From positions 20,261 to 84,260 of the forward strand of contig JAHBWA010000024.1 in assembly GCA_019637195.1 (NCBI GenBank): a stretch of 64,000 nucleotides of DNA. Direction: 5' to 3'. The stretch comes from Labilithrix sp. GTDB lineage: Bacteria > Myxococcota_A > Polyangia > Polyangiales > Polyangiaceae. Each line of letters opens with the position of its first letter. The stretch's first letter is position 1. Shown piece after piece: positions 48,242 through 57,677 of the stretch. The translations under genes and the position numbers were made by a program. The notes under the pieces are model-generated. The model ran no database searches. It was not told the DNA's origin and saw only the letters and a program-made list of their open reading frames with translations.

Positions 48242-49999
48242 CTACGGGGGATCACGCTCGAGCTCGAGCGTGGACTCCGTCGACGTGACGGCGACGCCGG
48301 GCACCGTCACGCTGCCGTCGTCGGCGGCGGTGACCCTGCCGGCGCGACTCCCGAACCGAAAGCGCACCGTCTCGCCGGGCAGCGGCCGGAAGAGCGTGGC
48401 TCGGCGTGGCGTGACGTCGACCTCGATCGCGCCATCCCCGCTGCGTTGGTCGCCTCGCGTCGGGTACCCGGCCTGAGGCGGCGGCGCGCCCGCGCCGCTC
48501 GCCAGGAAGAGCGGCATGGCGAGGCGGTCGCGCTCGTCGACGAAGCGCGTCGCGTCCCAGCGGAGGAAGCGGTTCAACGATCCGGCCACGGCGCCGGACC
48601 AACCGGTGTCCCCGGCGACGCCCACGTTCGCGGCGTACCCGCTCTCCGGGTCGAACGTCACCTTGCCGTTGCCGCCGCCGTCTCCCGGGTCCTCGTTCGC
48701 GCTCGAGCGGCTGAACGCGGGGAACGGGAGATCCCTCCGCAAGAACGCCTTCGCGTCGGTGACTCGGCTCCATCCGCTGTCCCACCAGCGCTCGCCCATC
48801 ACCGGATCCTCCGGGCCGTGGGCGCCCTCGTCCCAGACCGCGAGGTGGCCGATGTGCTCGCTCTCGAGCGTCTCGTAGAAGCTCTTCTTCGTGAGCGGGC
48901 TCGGCGTGAGCACGGCGCCGAAGTGAATCGTCGGGTCGTCCTTGCCGTGCTTCGTGAAGACGAACTGGTCGCGCGCCTCGGGATCGTCGCGGAGCGCGCG
49001 GGTGAGATCCATCCGATCCCAGACGCCGCCGACGTCCGCGTCGATCGTCCCCCAGAGCGTCGCGAGCTGCGTGACGCGCGACGGACGATGGTTCTTCGGG
49101 ATCGTCGGCGCGATCGTCGCGTCGACGCCCGCGAAGTGACGCGCTCGCAGGAGGCCGAGCGTGAGCGCGCCCGCGCCGCCCATCGAGCCGCCGGTCGTGA
49201 ACACGCGCTCCGGATCGGCGCCGGGATAGGTGGCGAGGAGCCAGGCGAGCAGGTGCAGGACGCGTCGCTGCGTGTACGCGGGGACGGCGCCGCCGATGGC
49301 CGCGGGCATCCCTTCGCCGTACCCCCACCAGTACGTGTTGTTCGGATCGTGCGGGGCGATGACGAACGCGGAGGTGCTCGTCGTCGCGCCGCTCGGGGCT
49401 CCGCCGAAGCCGTGGAGGGAGACGCGGACGGGCGCGCGGCTCTGCGCGGTCGCGGCGGCCGGAACGACGACGACGGCGTCGAACGTGCGGCCCGCGCGCC
49501 CCGCCGAGTCGAGGAACGTGTCGGTGGTCTGTCGCACCGTGAGCCGCGTCCAGCCCTCGCCGGTCGTCGTCGCCGTGACGACAGGCGCAGGCGGCGACAC
49601 CGCGTCACGCACCTCCACGGTCACCGTCCTCTCGAGGGGCGCGGCGCGACCGGCCGCGTGACCGGTGACCTGAATCGTGTAGGTCCCGCTCTGCGTGAAA
49701 TCGGGGCGGAAGACGACGGCGCTCGCGGCGCGGTCGAAGCGCGCGCCCGGGGGCAAGCGGCCGACGTCCACCCGGCGGAGGTTCCTCGCGTCGATCGCGA
49801 TCGTGCCCTCGGTCTCCTCGTCGATGGTGACCGTCGCGGGCACCTCGAGCGACGGATCGGAAAGCGGCGGAGCGGGAGCGGGGGCGGGCGCCTGCGGAGC
49901 CGTGGCCGCGTCGGGCGGCGCGCCGGCGGGGTCCACGATCGCCTTCGAGTCACACGCCACGACGACGAGCGCGAGGAGGGGGCCGGCGCGCCGGATCAT
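48242..49999 (-). CDS. secreted alpha/beta hydrolase (esterase-like) with Ig-like N-domain
   Basis: This 585-aa lipoprotein (LLALVVVACDSK) has a Pro/Ala-rich linker and an Ig-like domain of about 100 residues (VTIDEETEGTIAIDARN...SGTYTIQVTGHA). An alpha/beta-hydrolase fold follows, with oxyanion-type HGFGGAPSG, nucleophile elbow GGSMGGAGAL (Ser about 270) and a later His in a HIGHLAVWDEGAHGPE stretch. A C-terminal beta domain of about 100 residues ends the protein. The hydrolase resembles secreted esterases of the PHB-depolymerase or feruloyl-esterase kind; the real substrate is unknown. The next gene upstream on the strand is another secreted hydrolase. Confidence 0.75.
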   Translation of the reverse strand: MIRRAGPLLALVVVACDSKAIVDPAGAPPDAATAPQAPAPAPAPPLSDPSLEVPATVTIDEETEGTIAIDARNLRRVDVGRLPPGARFDRAASAVVFRPDFTQSGTYTIQVTGHAAGRAAPLERTVTVEVRDAVSPPAPVVTATTTGEGWTRLTVRQTTDTFLDSAGRAGRTFDAVVVVPAAATAQSRAPVRVSLHGFGGAPSGATTSTSAFVIAPHDPNNTYWWGYGEGMPAAIGGAVPAYTQRRVLHLLAWLLATYPGADPERVFTTGGSMGGAGALTLGLLRARHFAGVDATIAPTIPKNHRPSRVTQLATLWGTIDADVGGVWDRMDLTRALRDDPEARDQFVFTKHGKDDPTIHFGAVLTPSPLTKKSFYETLESEHIGHLAVWDEGAHGPEDPVMGERWWDSGWSRVTDAKAFLRRDLPFPAFSRSSANEDPGDGGGNGKVTFDPESGYAANVGVAGDTGWSGAVAGSLNRFLRWDATRFVDERDRLAMPLFLASGAGAPPPQAGYPTRGDQRSGDGAIEVDVTPRRATLFRPLPGETVRFRFGSRAGRVTAADDGSVTVPGVAVTSTESTLELERDPP

Positions 50000-50102
50000 G
50001 ACGTATTCAAACCATCGATCGCGCTCCGCGGATAGCCTCTGCTGCCCCGGCCGCGCGCCCGTGCCCCGGACGGCCGCTCACGAGCGTCGCCGCGCCCGCG
50101 CG

Positions 50103-51533
50103 TCAAGGGACGATCTGCTGGCACGTGGGGAAGAAGGCCTTCGCGACGGAGTTTCCGTTGAGCGTCGTGCACAGATCGACGCAGAGGTTCGATCCGCTCC
50201 GCCCCTTGCAGCACTCGTTGATCGCCTGGAAGAGCGGCGTGGCGCCCTCGATCCCCGGACCGCACGTCGCGGCCGCCTGCCTCGTCGAGAAGCAGGAGAG
50301 CGCGGCGGCGTCCGTCTGCGTCGTCGCGCCGGCCTGGCACCGCTGGACGCAGCCTGCGCAGCTCGCCTGCGTGAACCCGATCTTCGACAGCTCACCCTGG
50401 AGCGACGGCCCCACCGTCCGGTTCTCCACCGCGCAATCGGCGAAGAGCTGACACGCTTCCGTGCATCCTGCACGCGTCGTGGACGGGCACGTCATGTCGG
50501 GGAGCCGCGCGAGCTCGTAGGGATCGACCGAGCAGGCCGCCCGCGCGCCTGGCGGGAGCTGCGGGAGCGCGAACGACGACGCCGGCGTCCCCTTCGGGTG
50601 GGAGAGCAGGAGGTCCACGAACCAGTCGTTCAGCGGCAGCCACGCGTGACCGAGGTTGTCCCCACGGCACCGCGCGTGAGCGACGTTCGCGTCCGCCGCG
50701 TAGTGCTTCGACGCGAGCGACGCCTGCTCGACGAAGCTGAACGCCGGGACGCTGACGCCGTTCGGCGTCGTGCCCCGGTAGGTGTCGTTGTCGCCGCCCC
50801 ACGTCACGACGACGAGCATCGGCTCGAGCGGGGTGGCCTCCCCCGACGCGGTGAAGTCGAAGACGCCCGAGCCGACGATCCCGCCGGCGAGGACGCTCGA
50901 GCGGCTCCGGAGGAGCCGGTTCGTGAAGATGCCGCCCGCGGAGTGCCCTGTCGCGAAGACGCGGTCCTTGTCGACGGCGTAGCTCGCCGCCGTGCACGTG
51001 AGGAGGCGGTCGAAGAGCGCGACGTCCGCGTTCGGCTGCGACTCGGTGCCGGGCGCGCGCATCGCGTCCCAGACCGGCCAGAACGTCCCGTTGCCGACGG
51101 CGTCGGGGGCGACGACGATGAACCCCCTCGCGGCGAAGTCGGCGAGCTTGGCGCGCGCGAGGAACCTCGAGCCGGTCTCGGTCGTGCCGTGGAACGCGAA
51201 GAGCAGCGGCCTCGGGCCCGTGAACGAGTCGGGGGGCAGGAGCAAGTGGAACGCGCGAGCCTGACCGCCGGCGGTGAAGCCCTCGTTGAGGCCGGCCTTC
51301 GGCCCGCTGACGTCGAACGGCCGAGGACACGCCGCCGCCGGCTCTCCGGCGTCGATCGGCTCGGCGCCAGCGCCGGGCCCGTCCCCGTTCGGCCCTCCGC
51401 CCGCCTCGCGCGAGCCCGCCGCGGCGCCGGGCGAGTCGCCCGCGCCGTCCTTCGTCGAGCACGCGGCGCCTGCGAGAGCGGACGCGCCGAGGAGCCCCGC
51501 GAGCATGAGCGGAAGTGGCGAGCGCGCGCGCAT
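50103..51533 (-). CDS. secreted PHB-depolymerase/feruloyl-esterase-like hydrolase with Cys-rich tail
   Basis: This 476-aa lipoprotein (GASALAGAACST) has a Gly/Ala/Pro linker and an alpha/beta-hydrolase domain: LLFAFHGTTETG (oxyanion region), GHSAGGIFTNRLL (nucleophile Ser, about residue 197), VVTWGGDNDTY (Asp) and GHAWLPLNDW (His). The region from about 325 on is Cys-rich (CPSTTRAGCTEACQLFADC, CAGCVQRCQAG, CCKGRSGSNLCVDLC), like the substrate-surface tails of other myxobacterial exoproteins. Esterase activity on a polymer is plausible; the substrate is not known. Confidence 0.8.
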   Translation of the reverse strand: MRARSPLPLMLAGLLGASALAGAACSTKDGAGDSPGAAAGSREAGGGPNGDGPGAGAEPIDAGEPAAACPRPFDVSGPKAGLNEGFTAGGQARAFHLLLPPDSFTGPRPLLFAFHGTTETGSRFLARAKLADFAARGFIVVAPDAVGNGTFWPVWDAMRAPGTESQPNADVALFDRLLTCTAASYAVDKDRVFATGHSAGGIFTNRLLRSRSSVLAGGIVGSGVFDFTASGEATPLEPMLVVVTWGGDNDTYRGTTPNGVSVPAFSFVEQASLASKHYAADANVAHARCRGDNLGHAWLPLNDWFVDLLLSHPKGTPASSFALPQLPPGARAACSVDPYELARLPDMTCPSTTRAGCTEACQLFADCAVENRTVGPSLQGELSKIGFTQASCAGCVQRCQAGATTQTDAAALSCFSTRQAAATCGPGIEGATPLFQAINECCKGRSGSNLCVDLCTTLNGNSVAKAFFPTCQQIVP

Positions 51534-51689
51534 ACCGCAGGGCTAGCACATGAAGGCGGAGCGGCCGCCGGAAGTGCCGAGCTCCCGGCCGATTCGCCGC
51601 CGGCCGCGCACGGCGGCGCTTCGGCGTGCGTGGCGCGGTCCGTGCTCGTCACCCCGACGCGCCGCACGCGCTCGGAAAGGACCACGATC

Positions 51690-52226
51690 ATGGCAACGAT
51701 GGTTGGCACGCAGAAGGACCTCGCGCACCTCCTCAACTCGCTGATCGCGCTCGACTACGACGCGATCGACGCCTACGAGGCCGCGATCGATCGCATCGAC
51801 GACGACGGCGACAAGGCCCAGCTCGAGGAGTTCAAGGGCGACCACGAGCGCCACGTGTGCACCCTCCATCCGCTCGTCGTCGAGCTCGGAGGGAAGCCCG
51901 TCGAGAAGGCCGACATCAAGCGCGTGCTCACCAAGGGCAAGGTGGTGCTCGCCTCCCTCGTCGGCGACCGGATGATCCTCCTCGCGATGAAGATGAACGA
52001 GAACGACACCAACCTCGCCTACGACCGAGCCGTCCAGCGGACCGATCTCCCGGCGCACGTCCGCGAGGTGCTCGTGAAGAACCGCGACGACGAGCGGCGT
52101 CACCTCGCCTACATCCTCGGGCGGCTGGAGGACTACGAGATCGGCGAGGAGAAGGAGGCGGCCGTCGCGTCGACGCCCGTGGTCGAGGCGCCTCCGACGA
52201 GCCAGAGCGTGCCGAGCACGCGCTGA
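51690..52226 (+). CDS. ferritin-like (DUF2383-type) protein
   Basis: This 178-aa protein is all-helical with the spacing of a four-helix bundle: LNSLIALDYDAIDAYEAAIDRI, EEFKGDHERHVCTLHPLVVELG, a Lys-rich third helix and EVLVKNRDDERRHLAYILGRLEDYEIG. E/D-x-x-H pairs (DHERH, DDERRH) could hold a di-iron site. The start ATG at 51690 has GGAAAGG 9 bases upstream; a second ATG three codons later is possible. The last 22 codons (Ala/Val/Pro-rich, disordered) lie in a 70-base stretch that is repeated once more after the stop. Confidence 0.75.
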   Translation: MATMVGTQKDLAHLLNSLIALDYDAIDAYEAAIDRIDDDGDKAQLEEFKGDHERHVCTLHPLVVELGGKPVEKADIKRVLTKGKVVLASLVGDRMILLAMKMNENDTNLAYDRAVQRTDLPAHVREVLVKNRDDERRHLAYILGRLEDYEIGEEKEAAVASTPVVEAPPTSQSVPSTR

Positions 52227-52303
52227 GGAGACAGCCGTCGCGTCGACGCCCGTGGTCGAGGCGCCTCCGACGAGCCAGAGCGTGCCGAGCACGCGCTGAG
52301 GAG
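52161..52303. repeat. perfect 70-bp tandem duplication of the 3' end of the ferritin-like gene
   Basis: Bases 52161-52230 and 52234-52303 are identical and 3 bases apart. Each copy contains the last 21 codons, the TGA and GGAG after it. The second copy is therefore non-coding remains of a 3'-end duplication. Confidence 0.92.
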
Positions 52304-52322
52304 CGGCGTCCTCTTCGTCACC

Positions 52323-52342
52323 GCGCGGCCACGACGCCGCGC
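52323..52342. terminator. GC hairpin between convergent genes
   Basis: GCGCGGC (52323-52329) pairs with GCCGCGC (52336-52342) around a 6-base loop, between the convergent ferritin-like gene and the TPR operon. There is no T-run, so the call is weak. Confidence 0.3.
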
Positions 52343-52359
52343 GCCGGACGGGGCGCGCC

Positions 52360-52785
52360 TCAGAAGCTCGGCTCGTTCTTCGTCTCGCCGAGCTCGCTCA
52401 TGAAGGAGCGATGCCCGAGATCGCCGGCGGCGAACTCGGCGCGGACGCGGCGGAGGAAGTAGACGATCTGCGGGCTCTTCAGGCGTCCCTCGACCTCGAC
52501 CTCGCCGAAGCGGAAGACGCGCTGCCCGCCGTCGAGCGTCTTCTGGTCGACGACACCTCCGCCCTTGCCGGCGCCGCCGTCTCGCGCGGCGGCCACCGGC
52601 TCGGCCGTCTCTCTCCCCGCGAGCGGCGCGGACGCGTCGCCGTCCTCCGCGTGCGGCTTCGCCGGCGGCTTCTTCGCCGGCGCGGCCGCTCGTCCGGCGG
52701 GCTTCCGCGGCTGCGCCGCAGAGACGAGCGTGACGGCGCTCGAGAGCGCGATCACCAGGAACGCCACGCTTCTGCGCATCGTCAT
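52360..52785 (-). CDS. small exported protein, GltF/NfsF-like
   Basis: This 141-aa protein has a signal-like start (SVAFLVIALSSAVTLVSAAQ), a Lys/Pro/Ala-rich linker and a conserved-looking C-terminal 55 residues (QRVFRFGEVEVEGRLKSPQI, VYFLRRVRAEF, GHRSFMSELGETKNEPSF). It overlaps the stop of the TPR lipoprotein (TGATG). Size and place after the two TPR genes correspond to GltF/NfsF in Myxococcus, small periplasmic parts of the gliding and spore-coat envelope machines. The assignment is by context and rough similarity from memory. Confidence 0.65.
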   Translation of the reverse strand: MTMRRSVAFLVIALSSAVTLVSAAQPRKPAGRAAAPAKKPPAKPHAEDGDASAPLAGRETAEPVAAARDGGAGKGGGVVDQKTLDGGQRVFRFGEVEVEGRLKSPQIVYFLRRVRAEFAAGDLGHRSFMSELGETKNEPSF

Positions 52786-53984
52786 CACTTGCCTCCCTTC
52801 GCCGGCGGCTTCGGAGCGGGTGCGGGCGGCGGAGGTGGAGGCGGCGCGGGCAAGGCCGCGGCGTTCTTCGCGCCCGTCAGCTGCCGCTCCGCCTCGGCCC
52901 GCGCAGGATGATCCCGCGGAGCGTCGTCGAGGAAGCGCTCGAAGTACCCCTTGGCCTCCGCCGGCCGCTTGAGCGACTCGGCATGGAGGAGACCCATGTT
53001 GAAGAGCGCGGCGACGTTGTGTGGGTCGCGCTCGAGCACCTTCTCGAGGAGCGACCGCGCCTCCTCGATGAGCCTCGCGTCCTTGTTGCCCGACTCGCCG
53101 CGGAGCGCGGCCGCGAGCCCGAGCTGCGCCGTCGCTTCCTCCGGCGACGCGGCGAGCGCGCTCTTGTACTGCTCGGCGGCCTTCGCGTAGGAGCCCGCCC
53201 GGAGCAGGACCGCGCCCATGTTCAGGCGCGACGTCGTGTCGTGCGGGTCCTCCTGCGCGGCCTTCGAGAAGGCCTGGAACGCCGCGGCGTCGTCGCCGCC
53301 CGCGAGGCTGACGAGCCCCTGAACCCGATGCGCGACCGCGCTCTTCGCGTTCACGTCCAAGGACTGCTTCACGAGCAGCTGGGCCGTGTCGCGCTCGCCC
53401 TTCCCGAGGTGACAGAGCGCGAGCTCGGCGAGCGCCGTCGCGTCCCCGGGCTTGCGGACCAGCACCTCGCGCGCCTGGGCGATCGCCTTGTCGTGCTGCC
53501 CCGAGTCGCGGAGCGCCGCGACGAGGAGCGTGCGCGCGTCGAGCGCCCCAGGGTGCTCCTTGACGAAGTCGTCGAGCGTGCTCGCCGCTTCTTTGTTCGA
53601 GCCGCGACGCCGCCTCACCTCGGCGAGCGCGACCGCGACCTCTTCGCGCTCCGGCGCGGTCTTCGCCGCGGCCTTGAGCTGCTCCTCCGCGTGCGCGAGG
53701 TCGCCCGCGCTCGCGAGGACGACGCCGAGGTTGAACCGCGCCTCCCACAGGTTCGGATCGATCTGGATCGCCTCGCGGAAGAGCGCGATGGCGCGGGTCC
53801 GCGCCTTCGTGTCCTTGGTGTCCTTGGCCGCGGCGACGCCCTCGACCATCCGCTGGACGGCGAGCGGGTTCGCCGGCGGCAGCCCGCTCTCGGCGACCTT
53901 CGGCCCTTGCTTGGCCTTGCCCCCGCCGCACGCGCCGGCGGCGAGCGCGGCGAGGACGAGCGCGACGACGCGGAGACGGCTCAC
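52785..53984 (-). CDS. TPR lipoprotein, GltE/NfsE-like
   Basis: This 399-aa protein starts with GTG (VSRLRVVALVLAALAAGACGGG; lipobox AGAC), which overlaps the upstream stop (GTGA). The body is tetratricopeptide repeats from about residue 60 to 350: AIALFREAIQIDPNLWEARFN, HAEEQLKAAAKTAPEREEVA, KAIAQAREVLVRKPGDATAL, AAFQAFSKAAQEDPHDTTSR, KAAEQYKSALAASPEEATAQ and LLEKVLERDPHNVAALFN. It ends in Pro-rich, Lys-rich low complexity. A lipid-anchored TPR protein coupled to a larger TPR gene and a small exported protein is the arrangement of gltD-gltE-gltF and nfsD-E-F. Confidence 0.78.
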   Translation of the reverse strand: MSRLRVVALVLAALAAGACGGGKAKQGPKVAESGLPPANPLAVQRMVEGVAAAKDTKDTKARTRAIALFREAIQIDPNLWEARFNLGVVLASAGDLAHAEEQLKAAAKTAPEREEVAVALAEVRRRRGSNKEAASTLDDFVKEHPGALDARTLLVAALRDSGQHDKAIAQAREVLVRKPGDATALAELALCHLGKGERDTAQLLVKQSLDVNAKSAVAHRVQGLVSLAGGDDAAAFQAFSKAAQEDPHDTTSRLNMGAVLLRAGSYAKAAEQYKSALAASPEEATAQLGLAAALRGESGNKDARLIEEARSLLEKVLERDPHNVAALFNMGLLHAESLKRPAEAKGYFERFLDDAPRDHPARAEAERQLTGAKNAAALPAPPPPPPPAPAPKPPAKGGK

Positions 53985-56900
53985 TTGGCCCCCTTCTTCG
54001 GCGCGGCCTTCGCGGGCCGCTTCGGCTCCGGCTTCTTCGGCTTCGGCTCGTCGGCCGCGGGCTTGTCGTCGTCGGGCACCATCGCGGCGGTGCCCCCCGC
54101 GGGGGGAGCGGCGGCTCCCGAGGACGCCCCCGCCCCGCTCGCCGGCGCGGCCTTCGGCGCGGGCGCGGGCGACGCAGCCTTGGGCGCCGGCGCGCCCGCA
54201 GCCTTCGTCGCGCCGGCCTTCTCCGGCGCGCCGCGCCGGGGCCCGTCGAGCAGCGCCGGCAGCGGCATCGGCCCCTGCGAGCGCACGTCGAAGCCGGTCT
54301 CCTTGAACGGAGGGTACAGCTCGCCGTTCAGCCGCCCGAGCGCCTCGCGCATCTTCGCGGTCCACTGGTTGTAGATGTTGAGGTCGGTCGCCTTCTTCCA
54401 GCCGTTCTCGTACGCGTCGAGCGAGCGCTCTTCGATCGGGACGACGAACTCGTCGATCTGCGTCTGGTACTGCTCCGTGTCCGCGTCGGAGAGCCCGGAC
54501 GGCGCCGGCGACTCGCGCAGCGCCTTGGCGAAGTTCTCGTACGTGCGACCGATCTGGTAGAGCGCCGCGGTGGTCCACTCGGCGACGCCGAGCGAGACGA
54601 CGTCGAGGAACACGTTCGACGCCTTCGCAAGCAGCTCCGCCTTCTGCTTGAGGCGCTGCGAGAGCTGCTTGACGTCGCCCGAGATCTGGATCGCGTCGAA
54701 CCGCGCGAGGACGCGCTCGCCCTCCATGTAGCGCGCGTGCGCCGCGGCGTACCGGCCGTCGGGTCCGAGCTCGCCCTTGCGGTGCTTGCCGATGTCGACG
54801 GCGACGCGGAGCGCGTCGTCGGCGGGCTTCTCCTCGCCGTTCTTGACGAGCGCCTGCGCCAGGAGGACGTAGCCCTGGACGCGGTGGTCCTGGTTCTTCG
54901 ATCGCGCGACGTAGCGGCGATACAGATCGGCCGCCTCCTTGTTGCGGCCGGCGTTCTGGTGCGCCTTGCCCATCTGGAAGACGACCTCGTCGGCGTCGCT
55001 CGACGAGCCGTGGCTCTGGAGGAACCGGTTGCCGTTGGAGATCGCCTTGTCGTGCTCGCCGGTCGCGACGCGCAGGACCACCGCGTTGAAGGCCGCGTCC
55101 TTCGCGTGCTCGAACCGCAGGTAGTGCGGGTGGTCCTTGTCGGCGAGTCCGGCGATGGCCTCGTGGAACTCCGCCGCCTCCGAGAAGAGGCCCATCGACT
55201 GGAACGTCGTCGCCGCGATCCACGCGCCCTGCGGCGACTCCGGGCGGTCGCGGTAGTCCTTGCCCGTGATGAGCTGGGCCGCCTCCTTCAGCGTCTGCGG
55301 GTCACCCGCCTTCTGCGCGGCGAGCTCGGCGTTCACGCAGGCCTGCGCGGCGCGCGGGTCACGCGGGAACTCCTTGGCGGCGCGGAGGTAGGCCTTGGCC
55401 GCGCCGAGGTGATCGCCTGCGTGCGACTTCTGCTCGCCTTGCTTGAAGACGGCCTGGACGATGAGCGTGTCGAGCTTCTTCTGGTTCGCCTCTCCGGCGA
55501 AGGCGGGCGTCGTCTTGAGCCGGCGCGCCCACGTCTCGATGTTCTCGTAGTCCTTGGCGCGGTTGAACGAGTCGAGGATCAGCTCACCCGCCGAGAGCGC
55601 GAACTGGCTGCGCGGGAACTTCTCGAGGAGCGAGCCCCAGATCTTCACCGCCGCGTCGTAGACGCCGTAGTCGTAATACTGGCGGCCCTGGCGGAAGAAG
55701 AGCTCGGGGAGCGCGGGATCGTTCGGGTAGAGCTGCGCGTAGAGATCGAGCGCCTCGGCGAACTTCTTGTCGGCCTCGGTCTCCTGGAACGCCGAGCCGC
55801 CCTTCTCGTCGACGCGCTGCTTCTTCCGCGCCTCGAGCTCCGCGAGGCGCACGCGCTCGAGCGCCGCGATCGCGTTGTAGATCGCGTCGTGGCGCAGCGT
55901 CTTGACGGGCTCCTTCTCGGCGGCGGCGTTCGGGATCGCGCGCGCCGCCGCCATGTAGTGCGTCGCCGCGTCCGTCGGTCGGTCGAGGCGGTAGAAGTAG
56001 ATCTCGGCGAGGTAGTACTGGATCTGATACGCTCCGCTCTCGCCGCCGAACTTCGAGAGGTAGACCGCGTAGAGCCCCGCGGCGCCCTCGAACTCGGCGC
56101 GGCTCGTCTTGTCGCGCTGCGCCTTGGCGTGGAGCTGGAGCGCGTGCTCCTTGAGCTGCCGCTCGATCTCCTGCGACGTCTCCGCGACGATCTTCGGATC
56201 GCCCTGCGTCTTCGCCCACGGCGAGCCCGCCGTGAAGCCAGTGACCGCGCGGTCGTAGGTCGTCTTGAGCTTCGGCCAGTCCTCGACGGCGTTGTAGCCC
56301 TGCGCGATCGCGAGCACCCACTTGCCGGCGTCGGGCGACGCCGGCTCGAGCTTGAGGAGCAGCTCGTAGGCCTCGATGCCGCGGTCGTAGTGCGCCTGAT
56401 CGTAGAACTGCACGGCGAGCGCGCGCACGACCTTGCCGGCGAAGCGGTCACCGCCGATCTTCGTGAGGAAGCCGTAGACGTCCTGGGCGGTGTTCTTCTC
56501 GTCCTCGGTGAAGACCTCGACCAGGTACTTGAGCGCCTCGCTCTGGAGCTCGTCGAGCTGCTTCTGCTGGACGGCGCTGACCTTCTTGCCCTCGCTGTCG
56601 GTGATCTCGAAGACCGCGACGAAGCGCTTCGCCGCCTCGTCCGAGCGACCGAGCCGCCAGAGGCACCACGCGCTCTTGAACATCGCGAGGCCGTAGAGCT
56701 CGCTGTTCTTGTACTGCAGCACCTTCTCGTACTCGGCGAGCGCGCCCGAGTAGTCGTACTTGCCGTTGAAGAGCGCCTCGGCGCGCGCCATGTGCGCGTC
56801 GGGGACGAAGCGAGAGCGCGGGTGCTCCTTGAGGATGCGATCGAACCGCGCGAGCGCCTCGTCCTGCTTGCCCTGCTCGTAGGCGAGGAACCCGTCGATG

Positions 56901-57547
56901 TAGAGCGCGAGATCGTACTGCCCGAACCACGGGTAGTCCTTGAGGACACGGGCGAAGAGATCGCGCGAAGGCTGGAAGTTCGGCTCGGGGACCGGTCCGC
57001 GCTGATCGACGGGCTTCGCCTCCCACGCCTTGAAGCGGTCGACGAACTGCTCGCGCTCGAGCTCCCACTTGAGCTCGCCGAGGCGGAGCATCGCCTCGGG
57101 CATCTCGCGCGCCTCGCGCGGCGTCTCGGCGACGAAGGTCGTCAAGAGGCCGATCGCCTCGCCGCGGAGCTGGCGGATCTGCGCGACGTCGCGATCGATC
57201 CGCGCCTCGAGCTGCTTCTGGAGCTGCGCGCGCAGCGCGTCGGGGATCTTCGGGCCGTTGACCGCCGGGCGGCCGCCCGCGCCCGTGAGCGACGACGCGC
57301 CCGATCCCTGCTGCGCGCGCTTCGCCGCGCCGGGCTTTGGCGCAGGCTTCGCGTCGATCGTCTTCTCGGCGGCCGCGCGCACGGTCCCGCCGGGCGGCGG
57401 CAGAGGCGCGCTCGGAGCGGGCTCGGGGGCCGTCGCGGGCCTGCCCTTCTCGGGCGCCGCGTACGCGAGCGGCGGCGCCAGCAGGACCGACGGCGCGAGC
57501 AAGAGCGCGCCCGTCAACGCAGCGAGACCCGTCCGGGAGCGAACCAC
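53981..57547 (-). CDS. large TPR periplasmic protein, GltD/NfsD-like
   Basis: This 1188-aa protein has a signal peptide (GALLLAPSVLLAPPLAYAAPEKG), a Pro/Ala/Lys-rich section, then a helical region that is mostly TPR-like, with strongly scoring repeats around residues 195-260 (ALYIDGFLAYEQGKQDEALARFDRILKEHPRSRF; YSGALAEYEKVLQYKNSELYGLAMFKSAWCLWRLG; given in part) and further ones to about 1000. The tail is an Ala/Pro/Lys-rich disordered region. Its length fits GltD/NfsD of Myxococcus, which span the periplasm between inner-membrane motors and outer-membrane barrels. First gene of a three-gene coupled operon. Confidence 0.78.
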   Translation of the reverse strand: MVRSRTGLAALTGALLLAPSVLLAPPLAYAAPEKGRPATAPEPAPSAPLPPPGGTVRAAAEKTIDAKPAPKPGAAKRAQQGSGASSLTGAGGRPAVNGPKIPDALRAQLQKQLEARIDRDVAQIRQLRGEAIGLLTTFVAETPREAREMPEAMLRLGELKWELEREQFVDRFKAWEAKPVDQRGPVPEPNFQPSRDLFARVLKDYPWFGQYDLALYIDGFLAYEQGKQDEALARFDRILKEHPRSRFVPDAHMARAEALFNGKYDYSGALAEYEKVLQYKNSELYGLAMFKSAWCLWRLGRSDEAAKRFVAVFEITDSEGKKVSAVQQKQLDELQSEALKYLVEVFTEDEKNTAQDVYGFLTKIGGDRFAGKVVRALAVQFYDQAHYDRGIEAYELLLKLEPASPDAGKWVLAIAQGYNAVEDWPKLKTTYDRAVTGFTAGSPWAKTQGDPKIVAETSQEIERQLKEHALQLHAKAQRDKTSRAEFEGAAGLYAVYLSKFGGESGAYQIQYYLAEIYFYRLDRPTDAATHYMAAARAIPNAAAEKEPVKTLRHDAIYNAIAALERVRLAELEARKKQRVDEKGGSAFQETEADKKFAEALDLYAQLYPNDPALPELFFRQGRQYYDYGVYDAAVKIWGSLLEKFPRSQFALSAGELILDSFNRAKDYENIETWARRLKTTPAFAGEANQKKLDTLIVQAVFKQGEQKSHAGDHLGAAKAYLRAAKEFPRDPRAAQACVNAELAAQKAGDPQTLKEAAQLITGKDYRDRPESPQGAWIAATTFQSMGLFSEAAEFHEAIAGLADKDHPHYLRFEHAKDAAFNAVVLRVATGEHDKAISNGNRFLQSHGSSSDADEVVFQMGKAHQNAGRNKEAADLYRRYVARSKNQDHRVQGYVLLAQALVKNGEEKPADDALRVAVDIGKHRKGELGPDGRYAAAHARYMEGERVLARFDAIQISGDVKQLSQRLKQKAELLAKASNVFLDVVSLGVAEWTTAALYQIGRTYENFAKALRESPAPSGLSDADTEQYQTQIDEFVVPIEERSLDAYENGWKKATDLNIYNQWTAKMREALGRLNGELYPPFKETGFDVRSQGPMPLPALLDGPRRGAPEKAGATKAAGAPAPKAASPAPAPKAAPASGAGASSGAAAPPAGGTAAMVPDDDKPAADEPKPKKPEPKRPAKAAPKKGAK

Positions 57548-57677
57548 CGCGGTCGATGATACACGGGCCGAAGACGCGGGGGATACGCCCGGATGCCCTC
57601 CGAGGCGCGGGGACTCGCGCGGGTCCCGACGACCGAAAGCTGCTATGTTGTCCGCGGCCCCGTCGGCGCGCGCCAGG

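Noticed and set aside
54737..57559. Plus-strand open frame of 940 codons opposite the large TPR gene
   Set aside because: Composition typical of an antisense shadow (runs of Arg, Leu, Val, Glu); the minus strand has a signal peptide and TPRs.
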